A DNA stretch of 64,000 nt, from positions 930,001-994,000 of the forward strand of contig NZ_BNBE01000004.1 in the NCBI RefSeq assembly GCF_014654895.1. Reading direction: 5' to 3'. Position numbers and translations under genes: made by a program. The DNA comes from Streptomyces filamentosus (GTDB lineage Bacteria; Actinomycetota; Actinomycetes; Streptomycetales; Streptomycetaceae). This document shows, piece after piece, positions 14,901 to 24,371 of this stretch (position 1 is the stretch's first letter; each line of letters opens with the position of its first letter). The notes below the pieces were generated by a model. That model saw only the letters and a program-made list of their open reading frames with translations. It searched no databases and was not told the DNA's origin.

Positions 14901-17777
14901 ATGACCGGCCTGCCCTGGTACACCTCCTTCGCGCCCGAGCGGGGCACCCTGCCGCCGCGCGCCTGGACCGCGGACTCCGACGCCGCCCGGCTCCCGCTCG
15001 GCGGCGACTGGGCGTTCCGCCTCTCCCCCGCCGCCGACGCGGCGGACACCTCCTTCGCCGGGCCCGGCTTCGACGCCGGGGACTGGCGGACCGTCACCGT
15101 GCCGGGCCACTGGGTGCTCCAGGGGAAGGACGGGGAGTTCGGCGGGCCCGCGTACACCAACGTCGTCTACCCCTTCCCGGTCGATCCGCCGCACGTGCCC
15201 GACGAGAACCCGACCGGGGACCACCTGCGCCGGTTCGACCTGCCGGACGGCTGGCCGGACGGCGGCGGGGCGGTGCTCCGCTTCGACGGCGTCGAGTCCT
15301 GCGCCCGGGTGTGGCTGAACGGCACCGAGCTGGGCTGGTTCAAGGGGTCCCGGCTGGCGCACGAGTTCGCGGTCGGCCCGCTGCTGCGGGAGCGGGACAA
15401 CGTGCTCGCGGTCCGCGTCCACCAGTGGTCCTCGGGGTCGTACCTGGAGGACCAGGACCAGTGGTGGATGCCGGGGATCTTCCGGGACGTGACGCTGCTG
15501 CACCGCCCGGACGGCGCCCCCGGCGACTTCTTCGTGCACGCCTCGTACGACCACGCCGCCGGCACCGGGGAGCTCCGGGTCGACTGCGACGTGCCCGGCC
15601 GGGTCCGGGTGCCGGAGCTGGGCGTCGACGTGGCGGCCGGGGAGTCCGTGACCGTGCCGGTGGAGCCGTGGAGCGCCGAGGTGCCCCGGCTGTACGAGGG
15701 CGAGCTGACGGCCGGCGGGGAGCGGATCGGACTGCGGATCGGCTTCCGGTCGGTGTATGTGGAGGACGGCGTCCTGAAGGCGAACGGACGGCGGATCCTC
15801 TTCCGGGGCGTGAACCGGCACGAGTTCCACCCGGAGACGGGGCGGGCCCTGGACCTCGGCACCATGCGCGCGGACGTCGAGCTGATGAAGCGTCACAACA
15901 TCAACGCCGTGCGGACCTCGCACTACCCGCCGCACCCGGCCTTCCTCGACCTGTGCGACGCCTACGGCCTGTGGGTGATCGACGAGGGCGACCTGGAGAC
16001 CCACGGCTTCGAGGAGCTCGGCTGGCGGGGCAATCCGGTCGACGACGAACGGTGGACGCCCGCGCTGCTCGACCGGGCGGCCCGGCTCGTGGAGCGGGAC
16101 AAGAACCACCCCTCGGTGGTGCTGTGGTCGCTGGGCAACGAGTGCGGGACGGGCGCGGGGCTCCGCGCGACGGCCCGCTGGATCCGGGACCGGGACCCCT
16201 CGCGGCCGGTGCACTACGAGGGCGACCGGTCCTGCCCCGAGGTGGACGTGTACTCCCGGATGTACCCGCCGCACGCCGAGGTCGGGACGATCGGCCGGCG
16301 CGAGGACGAGGGCCCGGAGCACCGCCGCGAACTCCCTTTCATCCTCTGCGAGTACGCACACGCGATGGGCAACGGTCCGGGCGGACTCACCGAGTACCAG
16401 CGGCTGTTCGAGACGTACGAGCGCTGCCAGGGCGGCTTCGTGTGGGAGTGGATCGACCACGGCCTGGCGCACCCGGTCCACGGATACGGCTACGGCGGCG
16501 ACTTCGGCGAGGAGCTGCACGACGGGAACTTCGTCTGCGACGGCCTGCTCTTCCCGGACCGCACGCCGTCGCCGGGACTGGTCGAGTACAAGAAGGTGAT
16601 CGAGCCGGTGCGGATCGCACCCGGCGAGCGGCCCGGCACGGCCCTGGTGAGCAACCTGCACGACGTGGCGGACCTGTCGTCGCTCGCCTTCGTCTGGGAG
16701 TTCCTGGCGGACGGGGAGGCGGTGGCGGAGGGCGGTCTCGCCGTGCCGCCGCTGACCGCCGGGGAGCGGGTGGAGGTGGAGCTGCCGCCGGTGCCCGCGC
16801 ACCCCGCGGGCGCGGAGGCCGTGTGGACGGTACGGGCCGTGCTGGCGGCCGACACGGTGTGGGCGCCCGCCGGGCACGAGGTCGCCTGGGGGCAGCTGCC
16901 GGTGTCGGCGCCCCGGCCGCTGCCGGCCGGGTCCGGCGCGGGACCGGTCGCGGACGGCGGCCGGATCCTCCTCGGGCCCGCCGTCCTCGACGCCCGCACG
17001 GGCGCGCCGCTCTCGCTCGGCGGGCTGCCGGTGTCGGCCTTCGGGCTCGACGTGTGGCGGGCTCCGACGGACAACGACGAGGGGGCGCCCTGGCAGCCGG
17101 ACACCCGATGGGGCACGCTCTGGCGGGAGCTGGGCCTGCACCGGATGCAGCACCGCACGGACGCGGTGGCCGTGGACGGCGAAGGGGTGACGGTGCGCAG
17201 CCGGGTGGCGCCCGCGGCCCGCGACGTCGGACTGGCCGTCACGTACCGCTGGACCTCGGACGGCACCGGGGTGCGGCTCGGCGTGGACGTGGTGCCCGAG
17301 GGCGACTGGCCGGTGCCGCTCCCCCGGCTCGGCGTCCGGCTCGGGCTTCCGGCCGCGCTCGACCGGGCGCAGTGGTACGGCGGCGGCCCCGGCGAGGCGT
17401 ATCCGGACACCCGCGCGGCGGCCCGCCTCGGGATCTGGGAGTCCACCGTGGCCGGCCTCCAGACGCCGTACGTGCGCCCGCAGGAGAACGGGGCCCGGAT
17501 CGGCACCCGGTGGCTGGAGCTGACGGGGCCGGACGCGGGCGTACGGGTCGAGGGCGAGCCGTCCTTCTGGTTCACGGCCCGCCGCTGGACGCACGCGGAC
17601 CTGGACGCCGCCGCGCACCGCCCGGACCTGGTGCCGGGCGACACGCTGTGGCTGAACCTGGACCACGCCCTGCACGGCATCGGCTCCCAGTCCTGCGGCC
17701 CGGGCGTCCTGCCGGAGCACCGCCTGGAGGCGGCCCCGGCGTCGTTCTCCCTGTGGTTCACGCCGACGGGCGGCTGA
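14901..17777 (+). CDS. Beta-galactosidase (GH2)
   Basis: This 958-residue glycoside hydrolase family 2 enzyme of LacZ type has no signal peptide, so it is probably intracellular and acts on imported galactosides, such as galactan side-chain fragments of pectin. The order is an N-terminal jelly roll (about 30-200, NVVYPFPVDPPHVPDENPTG), an immunoglobulin-like domain, a TIM barrel (about 285-580) with acid/base Glu414 in SLGNECGTG and nucleophile Glu484 in LCEYAHAMGNG, then the C-terminal LacZ small domain (about 680-958, DVWRAPTDNDEGAPW). ATG 14901 follows GGGAG; the open frame runs further upstream through the polypyrimidine leader. It is divergent from the LacI gene and ends in a strong hairpin. 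Confidence 0.93.
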   Translation: MTGLPWYTSFAPERGTLPPRAWTADSDAARLPLGGDWAFRLSPAADAADTSFAGPGFDAGDWRTVTVPGHWVLQGKDGEFGGPAYTNVVYPFPVDPPHVPDENPTGDHLRRFDLPDGWPDGGGAVLRFDGVESCARVWLNGTELGWFKGSRLAHEFAVGPLLRERDNVLAVRVHQWSSGSYLEDQDQWWMPGIFRDVTLLHRPDGAPGDFFVHASYDHAAGTGELRVDCDVPGRVRVPELGVDVAAGESVTVPVEPWSAEVPRLYEGELTAGGERIGLRIGFRSVYVEDGVLKANGRRILFRGVNRHEFHPETGRALDLGTMRADVELMKRHNINAVRTSHYPPHPAFLDLCDAYGLWVIDEGDLETHGFEELGWRGNPVDDERWTPALLDRAARLVERDKNHPSVVLWSLGNECGTGAGLRATARWIRDRDPSRPVHYEGDRSCPEVDVYSRMYPPHAEVGTIGRREDEGPEHRRELPFILCEYAHAMGNGPGGLTEYQRLFETYERCQGGFVWEWIDHGLAHPVHGYGYGGDFGEELHDGNFVCDGLLFPDRTPSPGLVEYKKVIEPVRIAPGERPGTALVSNLHDVADLSSLAFVWEFLADGEAVAEGGLAVPPLTAGERVEVELPPVPAHPAGAEAVWTVRAVLAADTVWAPAGHEVAWGQLPVSAPRPLPAGSGAGPVADGGRILLGPAVLDARTGAPLSLGGLPVSAFGLDVWRAPTDNDEGAPWQPDTRWGTLWRELGLHRMQHRTDAVAVDGEGVTVRSRVAPAARDVGLAVTYRWTSDGTGVRLGVDVVPEGDWPVPLPRLGVRLGLPAALDRAQWYGGGPGEAYPDTRAAARLGIWESTVAGLQTPYVRPQENGARIGTRWLELTGPDAGVRVEGEPSFWFTARRWTHADLDAAAHRPDLVPGDTLWLNLDHALHGIGSQSCGPGVLPEHRLEAAPASFSLWFTPTGG

Positions 17778-17787
17778 GCCGTGACGG

Positions 17788-17827
17788 CGGACGGCCGGGT
17801 CCCGTGGCTTCGGGACCCGGCCGTCCG
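17788..17827. terminator. Terminator after beta-galactosidase
   Basis: A 17-bp perfect stem (17788-17804 with 17811-17827) around a 6-nt loop lies between the GH2 stop (17777) and the convergent esterase stop (17849). It should stop transcription from both sides. Confidence 0.75.
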
Positions 17828-17848
17828 GCTTCGGGGAGGGGCGGGCGG

Positions 17849-18901
17849 TCAGCGCAGGGCGCGCTCCGGGAGGATGCCCCGGGCCCTGAGCTCGGCGGCG
17901 ACCAGGGCCGCGTACTCGGTGGCGCCGCGGACCGAGGTGTGGGTGTTGTCCCGTTTCTCGGTCGTCAGGTAGAGCGCCTTCGAGCCCTCCGGGCCGAGTT
18001 CTTCCACGCGGGCCTTGGTCAGGGCCGTGAGGTCGATCAGCGGGGTGGAGAGGGTGGTGGCGAGGGCGCGGATCTCGGCCGGGTGGTCGACGCCGAGGCC
18101 GTTGACGAGCAGGGCGGTGCCGTTGTCGAGAGTGCCGTCCGCGTTGAACCAGCGGCGGACGACGGGGGTGACGAGGACCGGCTCGCCACCCCGGGCCCGT
18201 ACCCGCTCCACCAGGGTCGTGAGGTTGGCCCGGTAGGTGGCGGCGTCGGTCTGCTTGTCGTTGTGGGCGAGCTGGATCAGGACCGGGTCGCCGGGCCGGA
18301 TCTCCGTCTCGACCCGGTCGAAGAGGGCCGGGTTCGCGAGGAAGGTGACGGTGCTCTCGCCGGAGTCCGCGTGGTTGGCGACGGCGACGCCGCGCCCCAG
18401 GTGGACGGGGAGCCGCTGGCCCCAGCCGGTGTACGGGTCGCCGGGCTGGTCGCAGACGGTGGAGTCGCCGATCAGGAAGAGGCGGGTCGCCGTGGGGGCG
18501 GGGGTGACGCGGAGGGCGGCGACGCGCGGGGCGGCGCCGGTGAGCAGGAGGTCGAGGCCGGTGCTTCCGGCGGGGCCGGTGGGCTCGCCCTCGGGGTCGC
18601 GGACGTCGACGGTGAAGGAGCGGCGGAGCCGCTCGCCGGCGCCGGTGGGGGTCTCGGCGAGCAGGGCGCGGCGGGTCTCGCCGCTGATCGCGGTCGCTCC
18701 GGCGGTGTCGCCGCCGAGGGTGACGGTGACGTCGTACGTGCCGGGCGGGAGGTCGAAGTGGCAGGCGAGGGCGGTGCTCTCGGCGGCCGGGTTGCAGTGG
18801 TCGAGGCCCTGGCCGTACGGGGTGTCGGCCTGGGCCGCGGTGGGTGCGGTGGCAGCGAGGAGCGCGAGCAGGCTCGCCGCCAGGACGGTGGTCCTCTTCA
18901 T
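17849..18901 (-). CDS. Rhamnogalacturonan acetylesterase-like SGNH hydrolase (CE12), second copy
   Basis: This secreted 350-residue esterase begins with a normal Sec signal (KRTTVLAASLLALLAATAP, cleavage near AQA). An N-terminal beta-rich module (about 25-135, HFDLPPGTYDVTVTLGGD) precedes the SGNH domain: GDSTVCDQ, the Gly-containing block NHADSGEST, AHND in place of GHND, and DNTHTSV with the catalytic Asp and His. This two-module layout matches CE12 acetylesterases. The ATG at 18901 comes 17 nt after the stop of the PL26 gene with GGAG before it; the larger open frame is a shadow. It is the last gene of the rhamnogalacturonan operon and would deacetylate the backbone or oligomers. Confidence 0.85.
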   Translation of the reverse strand: MKRTTVLAASLLALLAATAPTAAQADTPYGQGLDHCNPAAESTALACHFDLPPGTYDVTVTLGGDTAGATAISGETRRALLAETPTGAGERLRRSFTVDVRDPEGEPTGPAGSTGLDLLLTGAAPRVAALRVTPAPTATRLFLIGDSTVCDQPGDPYTGWGQRLPVHLGRGVAVANHADSGESTVTFLANPALFDRVETEIRPGDPVLIQLAHNDKQTDAATYRANLTTLVERVRARGGEPVLVTPVVRRWFNADGTLDNGTALLVNGLGVDHPAEIRALATTLSTPLIDLTALTKARVEELGPEGSKALYLTTEKRDNTHTSVRGATEYAALVAAELRARGILPERALR

Positions 18902-18918
18902 CGGAGGTCTCCGGTGGG

Positions 18919-21651
18919 TCAGTTCGGGAGGTGGTCGCCGACGAGGGCGAGGTTCTGGATGGCGGCGAGGCCGTAGAGGGCGGTGGTGTTGGTGCTGATC
19001 CACAGGTGTTCGTAGCCGGGTTCGAGGGCGGCCGGGCCCTGCACGGGCGTCTTGTCCCAGACCATGGCGGAGGTGTAGCCGTCGCTCTTGTCGAACCTGG
19101 CCCAGGCCCGCTGGGCGAGCTTGGCGTCGTTCAGCTGGGCGGCGGCGTAGGCGTCCTGGCGGGAGTGGCCCTGGAAGAGGAGGAGGGTACCGAAGTTCTG
19201 TCCGTAGCGGGCGGCCTGCTCGGTCTTGGAGGCGTTGAAGTAGCGGCAGTAGTCGAGCCAGGCGTTCTTGAAGGCCGGCATGTCGACGAGGTCGATGAGC
19301 TCGGCGCACATCTCCACGAGGCCGAACATGGCGGAGAGGTGGGAGACGCCGACGGCCGGCCGGTCGGCGATCGCGAAGCGGCCGGTGTCGAGGTCGTAGA
19401 GGCCGGTGCCCTGGACGAAGCCGTTGGGCTGGGCGGCGATGGTCTCCATCGTGGAGCGCAGCCGGGCCTCGGCCTTGGCGGCCTTGGGGCCGCCGCGCTC
19501 CCACTCGGTGAGCCAGCCGGCGGCGAGGCCGCTCCAGTCCGTGCCGAAGCCGACGGAGAGGGCGTGGCGGTCGGGGGTGTAGGGCTCGGTGCGGATCTTG
19601 CGGATGGGGTCGAGGACGAGGAAGGTCTCGTCGGAGTCGACCTGGTCGTGCATGAGGTCGCCGACGCGTTCGTCGGCGGTGAGGAAGTAGTAGGGGCGGC
19701 GGTAGACGGCGGTGGAGATCCGCTGCTGCTTGGCGCTGTCGGCGAAGTGCTGGACGCCGTGCCGGGTGCCGAGGCCCGCCCACTGCCCGAGGTGGTAGAC
19801 GTCGACCTCTCCGGTGTGGCGGGTCATGGCCTCGGCGAAGCGGAAGACGTCGGCGCGGCCGGAGCGGAGGTAGGCGTACCAGAGCCAGAGGTCGGGCGAG
19901 AGTTCGGAGTTGTCCCAGGCGTAGCCGCCGACGTCGTACCGCCACTGGTGCCGGTCCTCGTCGTAGGTGTGCATGATGTCGCCGTAGTCCCAGAAGCCGT
20001 ACCAACGGCGCTGCTCGGCCTGGTCCTTGTAGTACGCGAAGAGGTAGTCGAGCCGGTCCTCGATCTTCGCCTTCGCCGGGGTGGAGCGGTCGACGGGCGA
20101 GAAGAGGCCGCCGAAGACGCGGGCGCGGACCAGGTCCTCGGGGCTCGCGGCGAGCTGCGGCGGGACGCGGACGGCGGCGGCCTGGGCGACGAGGGCGGCG
20201 GCGGTCGGGGTGGCGGCGTTGGCCCAGAACATCAGCTCGCTGGTGCGGGCGATGCCGTAGGGGGTGCCGAAGCCCGGCTCGTGGTCCTCGTAGGTGATGT
20301 TGAGGCCCTCCAGCTGCTCCGGGAAGGTGTCCTGGCCCATGCCGTCGTGGTAGAAGCGCAGGTCCATGGGCTGGGCCTCGGGCGACCAGAGCCAGAGGGT
20401 GACCTCGGCCTCGTCGCCGGCGGCGCCGCGGATGTCGAGCTGGGCGGGGTGCTTCTGCCAGAAGTCCCGCAGACCGAAGGAGAGTCCGCCGCTCGCACCG
20501 CCGACGTATCCGAAGCCGCTCGCGCGGCGGCCGCCGCCCGCGGCGATCCAGCCGTGGCCGGGCCTGGTGCGCTTGCGGAGGGAGAAGCCGTCCGCGGAGA
20601 GCTGGGAGAGGGTGTAGTCGCCCCAGGTGGGGATGTACGGGAGGCGGCTGGTGACGCGCTGGTCCCAGGTGGCCGGGTCGGGCAGCTTCTCGCCCTTGAC
20701 CTGGGCGGCGCGGACGGCGGCGCCGGGGTCGCGGCGCAGTCCCGTGATGCCCCGGACGGCCTCGGTGAGGAAGCCGGAGCCCTCGCCGGCGAGGCGGACG
20801 TGCCGGTCGTGGAAGGCGTCGCGCATCGGGACGGTGAAGCGGACGCCGAGGCCGCGGATGAAGTCCTCGTTCTGGTCGCCGTCGTAGGTGATCGTGTGGA
20901 TCATGCGGAGGGCCTCGGAACCGGCGTAGAAGTAGAGCCGGACCGAGAACGGCAGCCAACTGCGGCTTCCCTTGCGGTGCTTGCCGTCGACGCGGATCAC
21001 GGCCCGGACGGGTCCGGACTGTTCGACGACGGCGCCGGAGATCTCGCCGTCGAACCGCTCCCACTTGGCGTTGCCCTGGTCGCCGTCGTCCAGGTCGCCC
21101 TGCCGCAGCAGCACGAGCCGCCCGTCCGTGGCGATCTTCACGCCGTCGCGGGTGAGGGACTCGACGAGCTTGCCGCCGTCCTTCCGCAGCACGGCGGTGA
21201 CGGCGCCGGTGTCGACGGTGATCCGGCGGCCGGTCTCGGTGACGGCGACCTCCTTCGCGCCGGCCGCGGGCGCGCCGGGGGCCAGCGAGAAGCGCTCGGC
21301 GCCCGCCGCCTCGGGGCCGACCGCGTGGGCGGTCCACTTGAGGGAGCCGTCGGGCCAGCGGGCGGTGGTCCAGGTCTGTACGGGGACGGGGGCGCCGTCC
21401 GCGGCGGTGAGCGCGAACTCGCGGTCGGCCGGATGGACCCCCTTGGGCCAGGCGACGCCGAAGGTGGAACCGCCGGCGGCGCCGAGTCCGCCCGGCTCCA
21501 GCCAGGAGATGCTCGCGGGCCGCTCCTCCGCGGGCGCCTCGGCGGCGGGCGCGGCCTGCGCCTCGTTCCGCCCGAGCGCCCAGCTGAACTGCGCGGCGGC
21601 CCCGGCGACGGCGGCCGCCTTGAGGAGGGAACGGCGGGGTATCGAAGACAC
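18919..21651 (-). CDS. Exo-rhamnogalacturonan lyase-like protein (PL26, PcRGLX/YetA-like)
   Basis: This secreted 910-residue protein is predicted to release unsaturated disaccharides from rhamnogalacturonan chain ends. The N-terminus is a Tat signal (RRSLLKAAAVAGAAAQ). The layout follows PL26: an N-terminal RIFT-type beta-barrel (about 45-330, SISWLEPGGLGAAGGSTFGV, RMIHTITYDGD), a central beta-sandwich (about 360-560, FQ-free LRDFWQKHP, YEDHEPGFGTPYG) and a C-terminal alpha/alpha toroid (about 570-900, YGFWDYGDIMHTYD, DNSELSPDLWLWYAYLRSG). The GTG at 21651 was chosen because AAAGGAG lies 6 nt before it; an ATG 21 nt upstream would place that site inside the gene. It sits 238 nt downstream of the DUF624 gene and 17 nt before an acetylesterase gene. 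I recognise the family by memory of its architecture. Confidence 0.8.
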   Translation of the reverse strand: MSSIPRRSLLKAAAVAGAAAQFSWALGRNEAQAAPAAEAPAEERPASISWLEPGGLGAAGGSTFGVAWPKGVHPADREFALTAADGAPVPVQTWTTARWPDGSLKWTAHAVGPEAAGAERFSLAPGAPAAGAKEVAVTETGRRITVDTGAVTAVLRKDGGKLVESLTRDGVKIATDGRLVLLRQGDLDDGDQGNAKWERFDGEISGAVVEQSGPVRAVIRVDGKHRKGSRSWLPFSVRLYFYAGSEALRMIHTITYDGDQNEDFIRGLGVRFTVPMRDAFHDRHVRLAGEGSGFLTEAVRGITGLRRDPGAAVRAAQVKGEKLPDPATWDQRVTSRLPYIPTWGDYTLSQLSADGFSLRKRTRPGHGWIAAGGGRRASGFGYVGGASGGLSFGLRDFWQKHPAQLDIRGAAGDEAEVTLWLWSPEAQPMDLRFYHDGMGQDTFPEQLEGLNITYEDHEPGFGTPYGIARTSELMFWANAATPTAAALVAQAAAVRVPPQLAASPEDLVRARVFGGLFSPVDRSTPAKAKIEDRLDYLFAYYKDQAEQRRWYGFWDYGDIMHTYDEDRHQWRYDVGGYAWDNSELSPDLWLWYAYLRSGRADVFRFAEAMTRHTGEVDVYHLGQWAGLGTRHGVQHFADSAKQQRISTAVYRRPYYFLTADERVGDLMHDQVDSDETFLVLDPIRKIRTEPYTPDRHALSVGFGTDWSGLAAGWLTEWERGGPKAAKAEARLRSTMETIAAQPNGFVQGTGLYDLDTGRFAIADRPAVGVSHLSAMFGLVEMCAELIDLVDMPAFKNAWLDYCRYFNASKTEQAARYGQNFGTLLLFQGHSRQDAYAAAQLNDAKLAQRAWARFDKSDGYTSAMVWDKTPVQGPAALEPGYEHLWISTNTTALYGLAAIQNLALVGDHLPN

Positions 21652-21889
21652 GGAAACTCCTTTCGAGGGCATGCCCGTGGCATGCGCGTGGGGAGGGGGA
21701 AGGAGCGGAGGGGGAGGGACGACGGCCCAGGGCGCGAAAGGGGCGCAGGGCCCGCCGGGCCGCGAGCCGTGCCGTACGGCCCGCAGGGGACTCGCCGGCC
21801 GTACGGATCGCACCGGCCCGTCGACTCGGGGCCCCGCCCGGAAGGCTGGGCGGTCCGGCCCGGGAGGCCGGGAGGTCAGGCCCGGGAGG

Positions 21890-22504
21890 TCAGGCCGCTC
21901 GGGCCGGGGCGGTGGCGGCGGTGCCGGTCGCGCGGTGTTCGACGGCCAGGGCGGCGGCGGTCAGGAGGCCCAGGGCGGGGAGGGCGAGCGGGGCGGAGAA
22001 CCAGGCCGAGACGGCGACGACCGCGAGGCCGCAGACGACGAGCAGGGAACCGGCCGGGTCCCGCAGGGCGCGGCGGGCCGCCTGCGGGAGCAGGGCCCGC
22101 CAGGCCGAGCCCGGCCGCCAGGCGGTGGCCGCCCGGAGCACGGTGACGGTCAGCCAGAGCGCCGCGAGGATCGCGAGGGCCCCGGCCGCCCTGCCGCCGG
22201 GCACCGGCAGCGCCCGTACGAGCGCGAGGTCGGCCAGGACCAGGGCGAACGCGGCCCAGAGGCCGAGCCCGGCCGCCCAGCCGCCGCCCCGCAGGGCGGC
22301 GCGCAGCTCCGCGGCGAAGGACCGGGCCCCGGTCGCCTCGCCCTCGATCGTGCGCCGCAGGTGCCCCGAGCCGGCGGCGAGCGCCGCCGGCAGGGTGACG
22401 AGCGGGAGCGCGGCGACGGCGATCCACACCCCCGTCAGCAGGCACTCGGCGAAGACCGCGAACCGGGCCCGGAAGCGCTCGCCCCTCGGGCGGACCCCGG
22501 TCAC
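21890..22504 (-). CDS. DUF624 (YesL-like) membrane protein
   Basis: This 204-residue protein has four to five predicted membrane spans (FAECLLTGVWIAVAALPLVT, AAGLGLWAAFALVLADLALV, LAILAALWLTVTVL, LLVVCGLAVVAVSAW). DUF624 proteins of the YesL type accompany rhamnogalacturonan ABC transporters in Firmicutes and actinomycetes; their exact role is unknown. The GTG start overlaps the stop of the permease gene by 4 nt (GTGA), so it belongs to the importer operon. Confidence 0.85.
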   Translation of the reverse strand: MTGVRPRGERFRARFAVFAECLLTGVWIAVAALPLVTLPAALAAGSGHLRRTIEGEATGARSFAAELRAALRGGGWAAGLGLWAAFALVLADLALVRALPVPGGRAAGALAILAALWLTVTVLRAATAWRPGSAWRALLPQAARRALRDPAGSLLVVCGLAVVAVSAWFSAPLALPALGLLTAAALAVEHRATGTAATAPARAA

Positions 22505-23358
22505 TTCAGCCCCGAGGTGGCCATGCCGTCGATCAGGTAGCGCTGGAAGGCGAGGAAGAACGCCACCACCGGCAGCAGCGCCACCAGCGACATCGCGATC
22601 ATGCCGCCGTAGTTGGCGACGCCGTCCTGGTCGACGAACATCTTCAGGCCGAGGGAGACGGTGTACTTCTCGGGTTCGTTGAGGTAGATCAGCGGGCCCA
22701 TGAAGTCGTTCCAGGCGTTGATGAAGGTGAAGATCGCGCTGGTGATGAGGGCGGGCCGGCACAGCGGCAGGACGATGGACCAGTACGTCCGCAGGTGTCC
22801 GCAGCCGTCCAGGCGTGCCGCCTCGTCGAGCTCCCTGGGCAGCCCGCGCATGAACTGGACCATCAGGAAGACGAAGAAGGCGTCCGTGGCGAGGTACTTG
22901 CCGAGGAGCAACGGCGTGTAGGTGTTGATTAGTTCGAGCTTCTGGAAGAGCACGTACTGCGGGATGAGCAGCACGTGGTACGGCAGCAGCAGGGTGCCGA
23001 TCATCAGCGCGAAGAGCAGGTTCCGCCCGGCGAAGTCGATCTTGGCGAAGGCGTAGGCGGCGAACGAGCTGGAGAGCAGCACGCCGATGACCGAACCGAC
23101 CGCGAGGAAGAGCGAGTTGCCGAAGAAGGTGGAGATGGGGATGTCGGCGATGCCGTCGGCGAGCCGCCGGTAGTTGTCGGTGACGGGGTCGGTGGGGAAG
23201 AGGTCCAGGCTGCCGACGATCTCGTCGTTCGGCTTGAAGGAGCCGCCGATCACCCAGACCACCGGGTAGAGCACCACGGCGAGGACGGCGAGGGAGCCGA
23301 GGTGCCAGACGAGGGAACCGGTGTTCCACCGGCGCGCCTTGGTGTGGACGAGGCTCAT
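22501..23358 (-). CDS. Carbohydrate ABC transporter permease (MalG/YesQ type)
   Basis: This 285-residue inner-membrane permease has six predicted spans and the cytoplasmic EAA loop (DEAARLDGCGHLRTYWSIVLP) that contacts the ATPase. It forms a heterodimer with the permease encoded just upstream. The ATG overlaps the stop of that gene by 4 nt (ATGA), and its own stop overlaps the DUF624 gene. With the binding protein it forms an importer for rhamnogalacturonan oligosaccharides; the substrate is inferred from the adjacent PL26 and CE12 genes. No ATPase gene is nearby. Confidence 0.9.
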   Translation of the reverse strand: MSLVHTKARRWNTGSLVWHLGSLAVLAVVLYPVVWVIGGSFKPNDEIVGSLDLFPTDPVTDNYRRLADGIADIPISTFFGNSLFLAVGSVIGVLLSSSFAAYAFAKIDFAGRNLLFALMIGTLLLPYHVLLIPQYVLFQKLELINTYTPLLLGKYLATDAFFVFLMVQFMRGLPRELDEAARLDGCGHLRTYWSIVLPLCRPALITSAIFTFINAWNDFMGPLIYLNEPEKYTVSLGLKMFVDQDGVANYGGMIAMSLVALLPVVAFFLAFQRYLIDGMATSGLK

Positions 23359-24371
23359 CGGCCCCCCTCCTCGTAGTGCACCCAGCGCCGCTGGGACCAG
23401 AACAGGACCGCCGTGACGAGGGCGACGGCGAGCAGCAGCATCCAGGCCATCGCGGAGGCCAGGCCCATCCGGCTGTTCTCGAAGCCCTGGACGTACAGGT
23501 AACAGGTATAGACGAGGGTGCCGTCGGCGGGGCCGCAGGCGTTGCCCTGGCTGCCGATGATGTAGGCGGAGCCGAAGATCTGGAAGGAGTGGATGGTCTC
23601 CAGGAGCACGTTGAAGAAGAGCACCGGGGAGATCATCGGCAGGGTGATGGACCAGAACCGGCGCCACGGTCCCGCGCCGTCGACCTGCGCGGCCTCGTAC
23701 AGCTCGCGGGGCACCTGCTTGAGCCCGGCGAGGAAGATCACCATGGGGGCGCCGAACTGCCAGACGGTCAGGGCGATCAGGGCGTAGATGATGCGGTCCG
23801 GGTCGCCGATCCAGCCGCCGGGGTCGAAGCCCAGGACCTGCTGCGCCCGGTCGACGGCGGCGCCGTCGGAGAAGAGGGCGCGCCAGACGATGGCGACGGA
23901 GACGCTGGCCCCGATGAGCGAGGGGGCGTAGAACGCGGCCCGGTAGAAGCCCTGGCCGCGCCGGCTCTGGTTGAGCAGGAGGGCGACGCCGAGGGCGGCG
24001 GCCAGTTTCAGCGGGGTGCCGATGACCACGTACCAGCCGGTGACCTCGACGGAGGTGCGCCAGCGGGCGTCCCCGAACATCTCGGTGAAGTTGTCGAGGC
24101 CGATCCAGCGGGGGGCGTCGAAGAGGTTGTAGTCGGTGAAGGCGAAATAGAGCGAGACGGCCATGGGGCCCGCGGTGAGCAGCAGGAAGCCGGCGATCCA
24201 CGGGGACATGAAGAGGTAGCCGGCGAGGTTCTCGCGGCGGGCGGCGCGGGGCCGGGAGGCGCGGCCCGCGCGGGGCGGGCGCACGCCGCCGGGGGCCGGG
24301 GCGGGGGCCCCGGCTCCGGGGCGGGCCGCCTCGGCGGCGGGGGTCGGTACGGTGGTCACGGCGGCGTCCAT
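23355..24371 (-). CDS. Carbohydrate ABC transporter permease (MalF/YesP type)
   Basis: This 338-residue permease starts with a long Ala/Pro/Arg-rich cytoplasmic tail (about 1-50), then six predicted spans, with PWIAGFLLLTAGPMAVSLYF as the first. The EAA loop is YEAAQVDGAGPWRRFWSITL. It pairs with the MalG-type permease next to it. The start overlaps the stop of the binding-protein gene by 1 nt (TGATG) and its stop overlaps the following ATG, so all are translationally coupled. Substrate as for the operon: probably rhamnogalacturonan oligomers. Confidence 0.9.
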   Translation of the reverse strand: MDAAVTTVPTPAAEAARPGAGAPAPAPGGVRPPRAGRASRPRAARRENLAGYLFMSPWIAGFLLLTAGPMAVSLYFAFTDYNLFDAPRWIGLDNFTEMFGDARWRTSVEVTGWYVVIGTPLKLAAALGVALLLNQSRRGQGFYRAAFYAPSLIGASVSVAIVWRALFSDGAAVDRAQQVLGFDPGGWIGDPDRIIYALIALTVWQFGAPMVIFLAGLKQVPRELYEAAQVDGAGPWRRFWSITLPMISPVLFFNVLLETIHSFQIFGSAYIIGSQGNACGPADGTLVYTCYLYVQGFENSRMGLASAMAWMLLLAVALVTAVLFWSQRRWVHYEEGGR